A stretch of DNA of 64,000 nucleotides. Origin: Pantoea coffeiphila (GTDB lineage Bacteria > Pseudomonadota > Gammaproteobacteria > Enterobacterales > Enterobacteriaceae). The stretch spans positions 124,001 through 188,000 of the forward strand of contig NZ_JAFBFW010000004.1 of NCBI RefSeq assembly GCF_016909495.1, written 5' to 3'. Under the pieces are notes generated by a model. That model saw only the letters and a program-made list of their open reading frames with translations, was not told where the DNA came from and searched no databases. Position numbers and translations under genes: made by a program. Shown here one piece after another: positions 27,999 to 36,359 of this stretch. Position 1 is the stretch's first letter; each line of letters begins with the position of its first letter.

Positions 27999-29189
27999 AT
28001 GTCTTTTGATTTCTCCACCGTCACCGACCGCCACGGCACCTGGTGCACTCAGTGGGATTACGTCGCCGATCGCTTCGGCAGCGCCGACCTGCTGCCGTTC
28101 ACCATTTCGGATATGGATTTCCCCACCGCGCCATGCATTCTTGAGGCGCTGCAACAGCGGTTGCAGCACGGTGTGCTGGGCTATAGCCGCTGGCAACATG
28201 ATGATTTTCTCGGCGCAATTGCCCACTGGTTTCAGCAGCGCTTTAACAGCCGTATTGATAGTGAAACGGTGGTCTACGGTCCTTCGGTCATTTATATGGC
28301 GGCGCAGCTGATCCGCCTGTGGAGCCAGCCGGGGGACGGCGTAGTCACTTTCACACCGGCCTACGACGCGTTCTTTAAGGTGGTAGACGGCAATCAGCGC
28401 CGCATGCTGCCCTGCCCGCTGATCAAACAGGGCAACGACTGGAGACTGGACGCAGAACTGCTGGAAAACCTGCTAAGCCAGCCAGATTGCTCGGTGCTGC
28501 TGCTATGCAGCCCGCACAATCCGACGGGAAAAGTCTGGACGCGGTCGGAGCTTGCGCTGATTGCTGAGCTGTGCGAATGCCACGGCGTACGGACTATCAG
28601 CGATGAAATCCACATGGATATGGTCTGGGGTAACAATCGGCACACGCCGTGGAATGAAGTAGCACGAAGCGACTGGGCGCTGCTGACCTCCGGCTCCAAG
28701 AGCTTTAACATTCCCGCGCTGACCGGTGCATACGGGCTGATCGGCAGTAAAATACACCGCGATGCCTACCTGCATCAGCTGAAGGCCTGCGACGGATTAT
28801 CTTCGCCGGCGGTGCTGGCCGTTCATGCCCACGTGGCGGCCTATCGCGCCGGTGAACCCTGGCTGGATGCGCTGCGCGACTATCTGCAGGGCAATCTGCG
28901 CTACGTGGCCGAACGGCTGAATCACGCCTTCCCGCAGCTGGGCTGGCAGCCACCGCAGTCAACCTACCTGGCCTGGATCGATCTGCGCTCGTTAGGGATT
29001 GACGATCGTCTGCTGCAAACAGAGCTGATCGAACGGCAGAAAGTCGCGATTATGCCGGGTTATACCTACGGTGAAGAGGGCAACGGCTTCCTGCGGTTGA
29101 ATGTCGGCTGCCCGAGGTCGAAAGTCGAAGCGGGAATGGATAAATTAATCGCTGGCATTGAGGCAGTAATCCAGCACCGTTCGGGTTAA
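27999..29189 (+). CDS. malY: PLP-dependent cystathionine beta-lyase / aminotransferase-fold MalY
   Basis: MalY cleaves cystathionine and other C-S bonds (beta-lyase) and in E. coli also binds and inhibits the activator MalT. I chose ATG 27999 (MSFDFSTVTDRHGTW, 396 residues) because homology starts there; an in-frame ATG lies six codons upstream. Fold type I signature: SPHNPTGKVW, SDEIHMDMVW and the Schiff-base lysine in TSGSKSFNIPALTGAYG. Its lyase activity could also link sugar uptake to sulfur metabolism. Confidence 0.94.
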   Translation: MSFDFSTVTDRHGTWCTQWDYVADRFGSADLLPFTISDMDFPTAPCILEALQQRLQHGVLGYSRWQHDDFLGAIAHWFQQRFNSRIDSETVVYGPSVIYMAAQLIRLWSQPGDGVVTFTPAYDAFFKVVDGNQRRMLPCPLIKQGNDWRLDAELLENLLSQPDCSVLLLCSPHNPTGKVWTRSELALIAELCECHGVRTISDEIHMDMVWGNNRHTPWNEVARSDWALLTSGSKSFNIPALTGAYGLIGSKIHRDAYLHQLKACDGLSSPAVLAVHAHVAAYRAGEPWLDALRDYLQGNLRYVAERLNHAFPQLGWQPPQSTYLAWIDLRSLGIDDRLLQTELIERQKVAIMPGYTYGEEGNGFLRLNVGCPRSKVEAGMDKLIAGIEAVIQHRSG

Positions 29190-29405
29190 CCGCTCCGGCC
29201 AAGTGGTGCGTCTGAGAGTTAAGCTGAAAGGGTGATGCCGGACGTCATCAGCCGCGCCTTCCCGCTGAATTACAACACGTTGCAAAATTTTGCGGGTTAT
29301 ATCGCATATTGTCAGCAACCCGTTTTGGTGAAACAAAACTGTCACACAAATATCATACGCTGTGGATACACTCTTCATCGCACTGTGTAAAACAGGATGA
29401 CTAAC

Positions 29406-29612
29406 ATGCCGACAGTAAAAGCGACAAATTTTAAAGATGCAGAAGAACTGCTTCATTCGGGAATTCATAAAGTAGAACTGGCCTACGACATCGGTAGCGA
29501 CGATTTTTTCCGTCTCGCCAGCCACTGGTGCACCCGTGGTGCCAAGATCTCCAAGGGCAACGAGCACTTTGTGGTGTCGATTAAAAATCTCGCGATCCCG
29601 CCAAACCACTGA
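29406..29612 (+). CDS. uncharacterised small protein (68 aa)
   Basis: I do not recognise the family. The ATG at 29406 follows ACAGGA by eight bases; the in-frame ATG at 29397 overlaps that ribosome site and is less likely. The product starts MPTVKATNFKDAEELL, is soluble, of mixed charge, and has a SHWCTRG segment with the only cysteine. The alternating pattern (KVELAYDI, HFVVSIKNL) suggests a small alpha/beta fold. Upstream, 29282-29293 is a perfect 12-base palindrome GCAAAATTTTGC. The preceding 200 bases after malY show no other feature. Confidence 0.6.
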   Translation: MPTVKATNFKDAEELLHSGIHKVELAYDIGSDDFFRLASHWCTRGAKISKGNEHFVVSIKNLAIPPNH

Positions 29613-29687
29613 GTCTGTCCGCTCAGTTTTGAAATCTGGCCACTAACCTGTTTAAATTAAGCATCACTTTTTAATCGGTTAGTGGCT

Positions 29688-30413
29688 ATGCCTTTGCTAA
29701 ACCTGCCTTCATTGCCTCCATTTATTTCCCGTGCGGTTCTTAGCCCGCTTGCCGCTTATCCCAATGTGTTACTGCTCGACGTGCAGTTTAACGAAGCGCA
29801 TTTCACCCCTGAACTGTTTGATTTGCTGAATATCCCCTTCCCTGCCAGGCTGCAAAAAGCGGTGAACAAACGCCGCGCGGAATATCTTGCCAGCCGCTAC
29901 TGCCTGCAGCAGGCGTTGACCAGGATGGACGTTACGCAGTTCATTCTGCACAACGATGAAGACCGTGCTCCGCTGTGGCCGGAAGGCATACGTGGTTCGC
30001 TTTCGCACACCCATCGGCGCATCTGCGCGCTGCTGACCCGCCGCAATGACGTCCTGCCGGGTATCGACTGCGAACAGATGATGACGGAAAAACACGCGTC
30101 AGAAATGGCGCATATGATCGTTAATCCTGCGGAGAAGGCACTGTTAGAACGGCTTGAACTGCCTTTTGCCTGTGCGGTGACACTCGTTTTTTCGGCGAAA
30201 GAGAGCTTATATAAGGCGATATGGCCCAAACTGCGGTGTTTTATGGATTTCAGTACGGCAGAGGTGGTTGACTGGGATGCGCAAAACACGCGGCTCACGC
30301 TAAGGCTGACTGAGACGTTTTCCGTTGAGTTTTGTGCCGGAAGGGAGTTTACGGTAGAGGTTGAGTTACAGCCCGATACGGTATTAACCTGGGTTATCGG
30401 GCTGCAGGAATAG
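29688..30413 (+). CDS. 4'-phosphopantetheinyl transferase (EntD/Sfp-type)
   Basis: Moves the phosphopantetheine arm of CoA onto a serine of a carrier protein, the activation step for peptide synthetases, polyketide and siderophore enzymes. The roughly 241-residue protein has the order of Sfp/EntD motifs: KRRAEYLASRYC, PLWPEGIRGSLSHTHR (EntD-like), the metal-binding GIDCEQ and the catalytic FSAKESLYKA. ATG 29688 is chosen; a GTG two codons upstream is possible and the ribosome site is weak for both. No carrier-protein gene lies in the window, so the target is elsewhere in the genome. Confidence 0.85.
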   Translation: MPLLNLPSLPPFISRAVLSPLAAYPNVLLLDVQFNEAHFTPELFDLLNIPFPARLQKAVNKRRAEYLASRYCLQQALTRMDVTQFILHNDEDRAPLWPEGIRGSLSHTHRRICALLTRRNDVLPGIDCEQMMTEKHASEMAHMIVNPAEKALLERLELPFACAVTLVFSAKESLYKAIWPKLRCFMDFSTAEVVDWDAQNTRLTLRLTETFSVEFCAGREFTVEVELQPDTVLTWVIGLQE

Positions 30414-30423
30414 TCTGCATAGC

Positions 30424-30594
30424 TTATTTACCGTCGCGCGGGCTGCGGTCGTTCAGCTGCGGCAGGTCGTGCAGATCCACACCATACAGTTCCACCATCG
30501 GAATCATCGCTTCAACAACCCGGCAGCTATCCAGCGTTGCCATACCGGCAGGTACCTGGAAAAAGCGGGTAAAATGCAGCCATAAACCTTTCAT
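30424..30594 (-). CDS. uncharacterised small protein (56 aa)
   Basis: I do not recognise it. On the minus strand an ATG at 30594 follows GAGGAG with a six-base spacer, a near-ideal ribosome site, and opens 56 codons to TAA at 30424-30426. The product starts MKGLWLHFTRFFQVPAG, has a hydrophobic/aromatic first third, a central CRVVEAMIPMVELYGV helix and an Asp/Pro-rich tail ending SPRDGK. It is convergent with the phosphopantetheinyl transferase, 10 bases apart. Confidence 0.65.
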   Translation of the reverse strand: MKGLWLHFTRFFQVPAGMATLDSCRVVEAMIPMVELYGVDLHDLPQLNDRSPRDGK

Positions 30595-30796
30595 ACGTTG
30601 CTCCTCTGTGTTGTGAAAGGTTAGTAAACCTTATTTTATCGCCTCCGCAAAATATCCATTTCGCACAGCCTTTGCCAGCCGCTGGTAATAGCCGCTTATC
30701 CCATTTGATGAATGATATATGCCAGATTTGTTGTTTTACTCCCCTCGCAGCTCCCTTCAATAATTGCCAGCAACTGAAGCGCATTAAGGATTAATT

Positions 30797-31798
30797 ATGG
30801 CTTATCAATTGAGCCTGCTGGATAAAAGTCCGGTAGCAGAAGGTGAAACGCCTGCCCAGGCACTGGCAAGGACATTACTGCTGGCGCAAAAAGCCGAAGA
30901 GTGGGGCTTTCACCGCTTCTGGCTGGCTGAACACCACAATACGCAGGCTCTGGCCAGCCCGTCACCGGAAGTGCTGATCGCCTGGATTCTTGCCCATACC
31001 CGCCATCTGCGCGTCGGTTCCGGCGGCGTAATGTTGCAGCACTACAGCCCTTATAAAGTGGCGGAAAACTTTAACCTGCTGGCCTCTCTGGCTCCGGGCC
31101 GCGTCGATCTTGGCGTGGGCAAAGCGCCGGGCGGCCTGCCGCTGTCTACCCGCGCATTGCAGCACGGCATTAACGCCGAAGCGAAAGGCGATTTCTCCAG
31201 CCAGCTGCGGGCGCTGGAAGGCTGGCTGAACGCCAGCGACAGCGACAGTCAAACCGAAGACCAGCTGCTGGCGACTCCGGTCCCTGCTCGCCCGGCTCAG
31301 CGTTTTCTGCTGGGTGCCAGCGAAGGCAGCGCGCAGCTGGCCGCCGAGCTGAACTGGCAGTTTGTTTTTGCCGCGCATCTTAACGGAAACCGCCAGGAGC
31401 TGGAGCAGACGTTGGCAACCTATCGTCGCCTGAGCGGCGGACAGTCGGCGCTGGTAGCGGTGCAGGTGATTGTGGCTGAGTCAGCGGCAGATGCCGACCT
31501 GCTTGCCGCCGATCTGCAGCACTACCGTGTTCATGTAGAAAATGGCCAGAGCGTCACCGTTGGTACGATTGCCCAGGCGGAAGCCTTTATTCGTCAGGCG
31601 AACGCCACGAATTACCGCATCGAACCGCGCGAAGCCGCGGTCATTAAAGGCACAGCCGAACAGGTTCATAACGAGCTCGAAGCGCTGCATCAGCAGTACG
31701 GCATTGAAGAGTTTGTTATTGATACGCCGGTCAGCAGCGGCGCGGCGCGGGTGAAATCGCTGGAACTACTGGCCAGCCATCGCCTGGTCGCCGCCTGA
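30797..31798 (+). CDS. LLM-class flavin-dependent monooxygenase
   Basis: Luciferase-like monooxygenase that uses reduced FMN and oxygen, 333 residues. The start LSLLDKSPVAEG and the blocks FHRFWLAEHHN, LRVGSGGVMLQHYSPYKVAE and GRVDLGVGKAPGG place it in the MsnO8/YtmO-like branch of the family. First gene of a six-gene operon with a deacylase, an acetyltransferase and an amino-acid ABC importer. In Bacillus ytm/ytn such an enzyme oxidises N-acetylated S-alkyl-cysteines; that role here is inference from context. It would need a flavin reductase, which is not in the operon. Confidence 0.85.
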   Translation: MAYQLSLLDKSPVAEGETPAQALARTLLLAQKAEEWGFHRFWLAEHHNTQALASPSPEVLIAWILAHTRHLRVGSGGVMLQHYSPYKVAENFNLLASLAPGRVDLGVGKAPGGLPLSTRALQHGINAEAKGDFSSQLRALEGWLNASDSDSQTEDQLLATPVPARPAQRFLLGASEGSAQLAAELNWQFVFAAHLNGNRQELEQTLATYRRLSGGQSALVAVQVIVAESAADADLLAADLQHYRVHVENGQSVTVGTIAQAEAFIRQANATNYRIEPREAAVIKGTAEQVHNELEALHQQYGIEEFVIDTPVSSGAARVKSLELLASHRLVAA

Positions 31799-31811
31799 GG
31801 AGCACAGCACA

Positions 31812-32942
31812 ATGAGTCAGAATCTTGGACAACAGTTAATCGCATGGCGACGTGAACTGCATCAGTTCCCCGAGCTGTCCAATCAGGAATTTGCCACCAC
31901 TGAACGCATTCAGGGCTGGCTGCGCAGCGCTGGCATCGAGCCGCAGCCTTACGGGCTGAATACCGGTGTCGTGGCCGAGATCGGTCAGGGTGACGCACTG
32001 ATTGCGCTGCGTGCCGACATCGATGCACTGCCGATCGAAGAGGTGGTCCCGGTTGAATTTCGCTCACAGAATCCCGGTGTGATGCACGCCTGCGGTCACG
32101 ATGTACATACCTCGGTGATCCTTGGTGCTGCACTGCTGCTGAAAGCGCGTGAGAAAACGCTGCCAGGCCGGGTACGTCTGCTGTTTCAGCCAGCGGAAGA
32201 ACGGTTTGGCGGGGCGAAAACGCTGATCAAAGCCGGTGCGCTGGAAGGCGTAAGCGCGATTTTCGGCATGCATAACGCGCCGGAACTGCCGGTTGGCACT
32301 TTCGCCACGCGCGGCGGGCCGTTTTATGCCAACGTCGATCGCTTTGACTTCGAAGTCACCGGTAAAGGTGCCCACGCCGCCCGTCCGCAGGAGGGCATTG
32401 ACGCGATTGTGATTGCCAGCCAGATCGTTACCGCACTGCAAACGCTGGTCAGCCGCAGCTACAGTCCACTGGAATCGGTGGTAGTCAGCGTCACCCGCAT
32501 TGAGGGCGGCAATACCTGGAACGTGCTGCCGCAGACCGTGGTACTGGAAGGGACGGTGCGAACCCACAACGACGCCATTCGTGAATCATTACCGCAACGC
32601 TTCCAGCAGCTGATTAGCAGCATCGCCGAAGGCTTCGGTGCAACAGCGAAGCTCAACTGGCATCCGGGGCCTCCGGCGCTGGTCAATACCGAGCGCTGGG
32701 CAGAATTCAGTAAAGGGGTCGCGGCGGAAGCCGGTTACACCGTACAGCACGCCGATCTGCAAATGGGCGGGGAGGATTTCGCCTTCTACCTGCACAACAC
32801 CCCTGGCACCTTCGTCAGTATCGGCAGCGCCAGCGAATTCGGCCTGCATCATCCCGGATTTAAACCGGATGAAAGCCTGATCGAACCGGCCGCCCGTTAT
32901 TTCAGCCAGCTGGCAGAAGCCGCGCTGCGTGAAATTAGTTAG
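31812..32942 (+). CDS. M20-family amidohydrolase (N-acyl-amino-acid deacylase)
   Basis: Metallopeptidase-fold enzyme of the HipO/YxeP/SndA type that removes acyl groups from N-acyl amino acids. The 376 residues carry the metal ligands Cys94 and His96 in HACGHD, the catalytic pair Glu129/Glu130 in QPAEER, His154 in GMHN, the dimerisation domain (about 180-290) and the last ligand His in GLHHPGF. It starts 13 bases after the monooxygenase with an AGGAG site. The pairing with a GNAT acetyltransferase gene three places on suggests an acetylation-deacetylation cycle. Confidence 0.88.
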   Translation: MSQNLGQQLIAWRRELHQFPELSNQEFATTERIQGWLRSAGIEPQPYGLNTGVVAEIGQGDALIALRADIDALPIEEVVPVEFRSQNPGVMHACGHDVHTSVILGAALLLKAREKTLPGRVRLLFQPAEERFGGAKTLIKAGALEGVSAIFGMHNAPELPVGTFATRGGPFYANVDRFDFEVTGKGAHAARPQEGIDAIVIASQIVTALQTLVSRSYSPLESVVVSVTRIEGGNTWNVLPQTVVLEGTVRTHNDAIRESLPQRFQQLISSIAEGFGATAKLNWHPGPPALVNTERWAEFSKGVAAEAGYTVQHADLQMGGEDFAFYLHNTPGTFVSIGSASEFGLHHPGFKPDESLIEPAARYFSQLAEAALREIS

Positions 32943-32994
32943 CCACAGCAAACTGCGTTTCCACCTGCACATTCAAATAATAAGAGTAAACATT

Positions 32995-33936
32995 ATGCTT
33001 AAAACCTCATTACTGTCAGGACTGTTCGTTGCTACCGCCCTGTTGACCAGCGGAGCCTGGGCCGAAACCGTCACCGTGAACGGCACGGGGATCAGCGTGG
33101 AAGCCAATGCTGCGCCGATCCATGCGCCGGTGAACCCTGAAGCCGTGGCGCAGATCCCTAAGGATCACCGCTTCGCCGTGCCGGGTAAATTTACCGTTGC
33201 CGTGGCCGCGCTGAACTCCCCACCGCTGACGCTGTTCTCCGATGACAACAAAACCCTGCAGGGTAGCGAAGTGGATATCGCCCGCCTGGTGGCCGATAGC
33301 CTGGGTCTTGAGCTGAACGTAGTACCAACTTCATGGGAAGACTGGCCGCTGGGCGTCAGTTCCGGCAAATACGACGCGGCGATCACCAACGTGACGGTCA
33401 CCAAAGAGCGTAAAGAGAAGTTTGACTTCGCCACCTACCGCCAGGATTCACTGGGCTTTTACGTGAAGTCCACCAGCAAAATCACCTCGCTGAAAAAAGC
33501 GGAAGATATTGCCGGCCTGCGGATTATCGTCGGCTCCGGCACCAACCAGGAAGCGATCCTGCTGGCCTGGGATGAAGCCAACCAGAAAAAAGGCCTGAAG
33601 CCGTTTACCCCAATCTACGTGAAAGATGATGCCGCGCAGACGCTGGCACTGCAGTCCGGCCGTGCGGATGCCTTCTTTGGTCCAAACGTGATCGGCGCAT
33701 GGAAAGCGGCGCTGACCGGCCAGACCAAACTGGTAGGAAGCGTTGACGGCGGCTGGCCGAAGGCGGCACACATCGCGGTGACGCTGAAGAAAGGTAATGG
33801 CCTGGTCACACCGGTGAACACCGCGCTGAACGGCGTGATTAAAAGCGGCGAGTACGACAAGGTGCTGAACCGCTGGGGCGAAGGCATTGAACGCCTGGAT
33901 CGCTCCGAGATCAACCCGCCGGGTCTGGGCGACTAA
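32995..33936 (+). CDS. amino-acid ABC transporter substrate-binding protein
   Basis: Periplasmic type 3 (SBP_bac_3) binding protein for a polar or sulfur amino acid. I chose ATG 32995, giving 313 residues with a clear signal peptide MLKTSLLSGLFVATALLTSG and cleavage after AWA; the upstream extension overlaps the deacylase. Family sites include GSEVDIARLVADSLG, the ligand-contact stretch AAITNVTVTKERKEKFDF and VGSGTNQEAILL. Genes for its permease and ATPase lie downstream, interrupted by a GNAT gene. Confidence 0.9.
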   Translation: MLKTSLLSGLFVATALLTSGAWAETVTVNGTGISVEANAAPIHAPVNPEAVAQIPKDHRFAVPGKFTVAVAALNSPPLTLFSDDNKTLQGSEVDIARLVADSLGLELNVVPTSWEDWPLGVSSGKYDAAITNVTVTKERKEKFDFATYRQDSLGFYVKSTSKITSLKKAEDIAGLRIIVGSGTNQEAILLAWDEANQKKGLKPFTPIYVKDDAAQTLALQSGRADAFFGPNVIGAWKAALTGQTKLVGSVDGGWPKAAHIAVTLKKGNGLVTPVNTALNGVIKSGEYDKVLNRWGEGIERLDRSEINPPGLGD

Positions 33937-33946
33937 GGAGTTCGTG

Positions 33947-34471
33947 ATGAGTCAAGCACAGTTCCGCCAGCTGTCACCGGAAGCCCCGGAGCTGGCACCG
34001 ATTATCGAAGGTCTGTTTGGCGAATACAGCGCCCGCTACGGTGATTTTTTCGCCCGCGACGCGGAAGTCGAGCTGACCGAATGGTATCTGCCGCCACGGG
34101 GTACATTTGTGGTGCTGGAGCGCGATGGTGAGATTATTGCAATGGGCGCCTACAAGGCGCTCGACGCGGAAACCGCCGAGCTGAAACGCATCTGGACGCG
34201 CAGCGATCTGCGCCGCCAGGGGCTGGCACTGCAGGTGCTGGTTGAACTGGAGCGACGCGCCGAGCTGGCAGGTTACACAGGGGTGTTCCTCACCACCGGT
34301 TTCCGCCAGCCGGAAGCCGTCAGGCTCTATCTTTCCCACGGCTATCAGCCGCAGTTCGATATCACCCGTAACCCGGAAGAGTACAGCCTGCCGCCCCATG
34401 ATGGCCGACTGCGCTTTCGCAAGCTGCTGAATCAGCATGTTACCGCAGGAGCCGCTCATGAAACACAATGA
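33947..34471 (+). CDS. GNAT-family N-acetyltransferase
   Basis: Acetyl-CoA-dependent N-acetyltransferase of 174 residues. ATG 33947 follows AAGGAG by seven bases. The acetyl-CoA-binding motif is IWTRSDLRRQGLALQVL with the R-x-x-G-x-A loop, and the C-terminal GFRQPEAVRLYLSHGY is the usual GNAT end. Its 3' end overlaps the permease start by 14 bases. In the analogous Bacillus operons the matching enzyme (SnaA/SnaB or YxeL) acetylates S-alkyl- or S-succino-cysteine; here the substrate is inferred. Confidence 0.85.
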   Translation: MSQAQFRQLSPEAPELAPIIEGLFGEYSARYGDFFARDAEVELTEWYLPPRGTFVVLERDGEIIAMGAYKALDAETAELKRIWTRSDLRRQGLALQVLVELERRAELAGYTGVFLTTGFRQPEAVRLYLSHGYQPQFDITRNPEEYSLPPHDGRLRFRKLLNQHVTAGAAHETQ

Positions 34472-35372
34472 AACGGAAACCCTGCGCGTGGTCCCTGCCC
34501 GCTATCCGCTCAGAGTGCTGGGCGGGTTTATTGCCCTGTTTGTGCTGGCGGTAGTGATTCAGTCGGTGGCCTTTAATCCTCGCTGGGAGTGGAAGGTCTT
34601 CGCCCACTGGTTCTTCCACCCGGCGATCCTCAGCGGCCTGGGTCAGACCCTGCTGCTGACGCTGATTGCCACGGTGCTCAGTATTTTCTTTGGTGGACTG
34701 CTGGCGCTGGCCCGCCTTTCGCCTTCGTGGCTGCTTTCGGGACTGGCTTTCGGCTACATCTGGCTGTTCCGCTCGCTGCCGCTGATTGTGGTACTGATTA
34801 TTCTCTACAACTTCTCTTACCTCTACGACACGCTGTCGATTGGTATTCCGTTTACTCCGCTGACCTTTGCCGAATACCAGACCATTGACGTACTTGGCCA
34901 GTTCAGCACCGCCGTAATCGGCCTGACGCTGGTGCAGTCGGCCTATACCGCTGAGATTATTCGCGGTGGCATACTCGGCGTCGATCAGGGTCAGTTTGAA
35001 GCCGCCGCCGCGCTGGGCCTGCCGGGCTCGCGCCGCACGCTGCGCATTATCCTGCCGCAGGCGCTGCGCTCAATTATCCCGACCGGTTTTAACGAAATTA
35101 TCAGCCTCGCCAAAGGCACCGCGATGGTGTACGTACTCGCGATGCCGGAACTGTTCTACACCATTCAGATGGTTTACAACCGTACGCAGCAGGTTATCCC
35201 GCTGCTGATGGTGGCCGCCGTCTGGTATCTGCTGATCACCACCGTACTGTCGATTCTGCAGCATTATGTCGAGCGCTGGCTGGCCCGCAGTGCAACCCGT
35301 GAATCTTCTACTCCGCGTCCACGCTGGCGCTTACGCCGCCAGACTGCGGCGATCACCCCGCTAAGGAGCTAA
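34458..35372 (+). CDS. amino-acid ABC transporter permease
   Basis: HisM/GlnP-type inner-membrane permease, 304 residues. ATG 34458 follows GCAGGAG. After a first helix (about 20-40) and a periplasmic loop, five helices follow with the EAA docking motif EAAAALGLPGSRRTLRIILPQALR. The C-terminus has a basic, Arg/Thr-rich tail (about 280-304) longer than usual. A single permease gene implies a homodimer. Confidence 0.9.
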   Translation: MKHNETETLRVVPARYPLRVLGGFIALFVLAVVIQSVAFNPRWEWKVFAHWFFHPAILSGLGQTLLLTLIATVLSIFFGGLLALARLSPSWLLSGLAFGYIWLFRSLPLIVVLIILYNFSYLYDTLSIGIPFTPLTFAEYQTIDVLGQFSTAVIGLTLVQSAYTAEIIRGGILGVDQGQFEAAAALGLPGSRRTLRIILPQALRSIIPTGFNEIISLAKGTAMVYVLAMPELFYTIQMVYNRTQQVIPLLMVAAVWYLLITTVLSILQHYVERWLARSATRESSTPRPRWRLRRQTAAITPLRS

Positions 35373-35374
35373 CG

Positions 35375-36169
35375 ATGTCAGAAGCCCTCGATCTGCACAG
35401 CCACGCGGTGCGCGGCCATATTTCGATTACCCACGTCAGCAAAAGCTTTGGCCGCTTCAAGGCGCTGGATAATGTGTCGCTGGAGCTGCCGCCGGGTTCG
35501 GTGACGGTGATCCTCGGCCCTTCCGGCTCCGGTAAATCCACCCTGCTGCGGGCGATTAATCATCTGGAACGCGTCGACGAAGGCTTTATTCGCATTGACG
35601 GCGACTACATTGGCTATCGGCGCAAAGGGGATAAGCTGTATGAGCTGAAGGAAAAGGCGATTCTCAAACAGCGTACCGAGGTGGGCTACGTCTTCCAGAA
35701 CTTTAATCTGTTCCCGCATCTGACGGTGCTGGAAAACATTATTGAAGCGCCAATTGTGCATAAAAGATTAACCCGCCAGCAGGCAATAGAACGCGCCGGA
35801 GAGCTGCTGGATGCGGTGGGATTACGTCACAAGGCGGATGCCTGGCCGCGCCATCTTTCCGGTGGTCAGCAGCAGCGCATCGCGATTGCTCGTGCACTGG
35901 CGCTCGATCCGCGAGTTATTCTGTTTGATGAACCCACCTCCGCGCTGGACCCGGAGCTGGTTGGGGAAGTACTGGATACCATTAAAAAGCTCGCCCGCTC
36001 CGGCACCACGCTGGTGGTGGTCACCCATGAAATCGGCTTCGCCCGCGAGGTGGCCGATAATGTGGTCTTTATGGTTGACGGTAAAATCGTTGAACAAGGC
36101 AGCGCACATCAGGTGCTGAACAACCCGCAGCATCCGCGCACCAGCCGCTTCCTCGCCAAAGTTCTCTAA
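35375..36169 (+). CDS. amino-acid ABC transporter ATPase
   Basis: PAAT-family ATPase, 264 residues, begins two bases after the permease stop with an AAGGAG site. Walker A GPSGSGKSTLL, Q loop FQNFNLFPH, signature LSGGQQQR, Walker B VILFDEPTSALD and switch His in VVVTHE are all intact. A short insertion YIGYRRKGDKLYELKEK precedes the Q loop, as in some cystine-type ATPases. Last gene of the six-gene operon; no plus-strand intrinsic terminator is evident. Confidence 0.93.
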   Translation: MSEALDLHSHAVRGHISITHVSKSFGRFKALDNVSLELPPGSVTVILGPSGSGKSTLLRAINHLERVDEGFIRIDGDYIGYRRKGDKLYELKEKAILKQRTEVGYVFQNFNLFPHLTVLENIIEAPIVHKRLTRQQAIERAGELLDAVGLRHKADAWPRHLSGGQQQRIAIARALALDPRVILFDEPTSALDPELVGEVLDTIKKLARSGTTLVVVTHEIGFAREVADNVVFMVDGKIVEQGSAHQVLNNPQHPRTSRFLAKVL

Positions 36170-36191
36170 TTTCTCCCCCTCTCTGATGCAT

Positions 36192-36223
36192 AAAAAAACG
36201 GCTTATCATAATGATAAGCCGTT
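36192..36223 (-). terminator. terminator of yojI
   Basis: A 13-base-pair near-perfect stem, AACGGCTTATCAT/ATGATAAGCCGTT, is followed on the minus strand by a run of Ts. It lies about 140 bases past the yojI stop. On the plus strand it also follows the ABC operon but without a T run. The interval to 36359 shows CCGTTGCAA repeated twice, otherwise nothing clear. Confidence 0.82.
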
Positions 36224-36359
36224 GCAACCATTTGGTAAGACGACGAGAAAGTTCAGGGAAGTTAACGGCGGTACTCAACCGTTGCAATCAGCTTACCCCT
36301 GTACTAACCCGTTGACTAATAACAATAGTAGCTGAACTTATGCAAAGTCCTTTTGCCCT

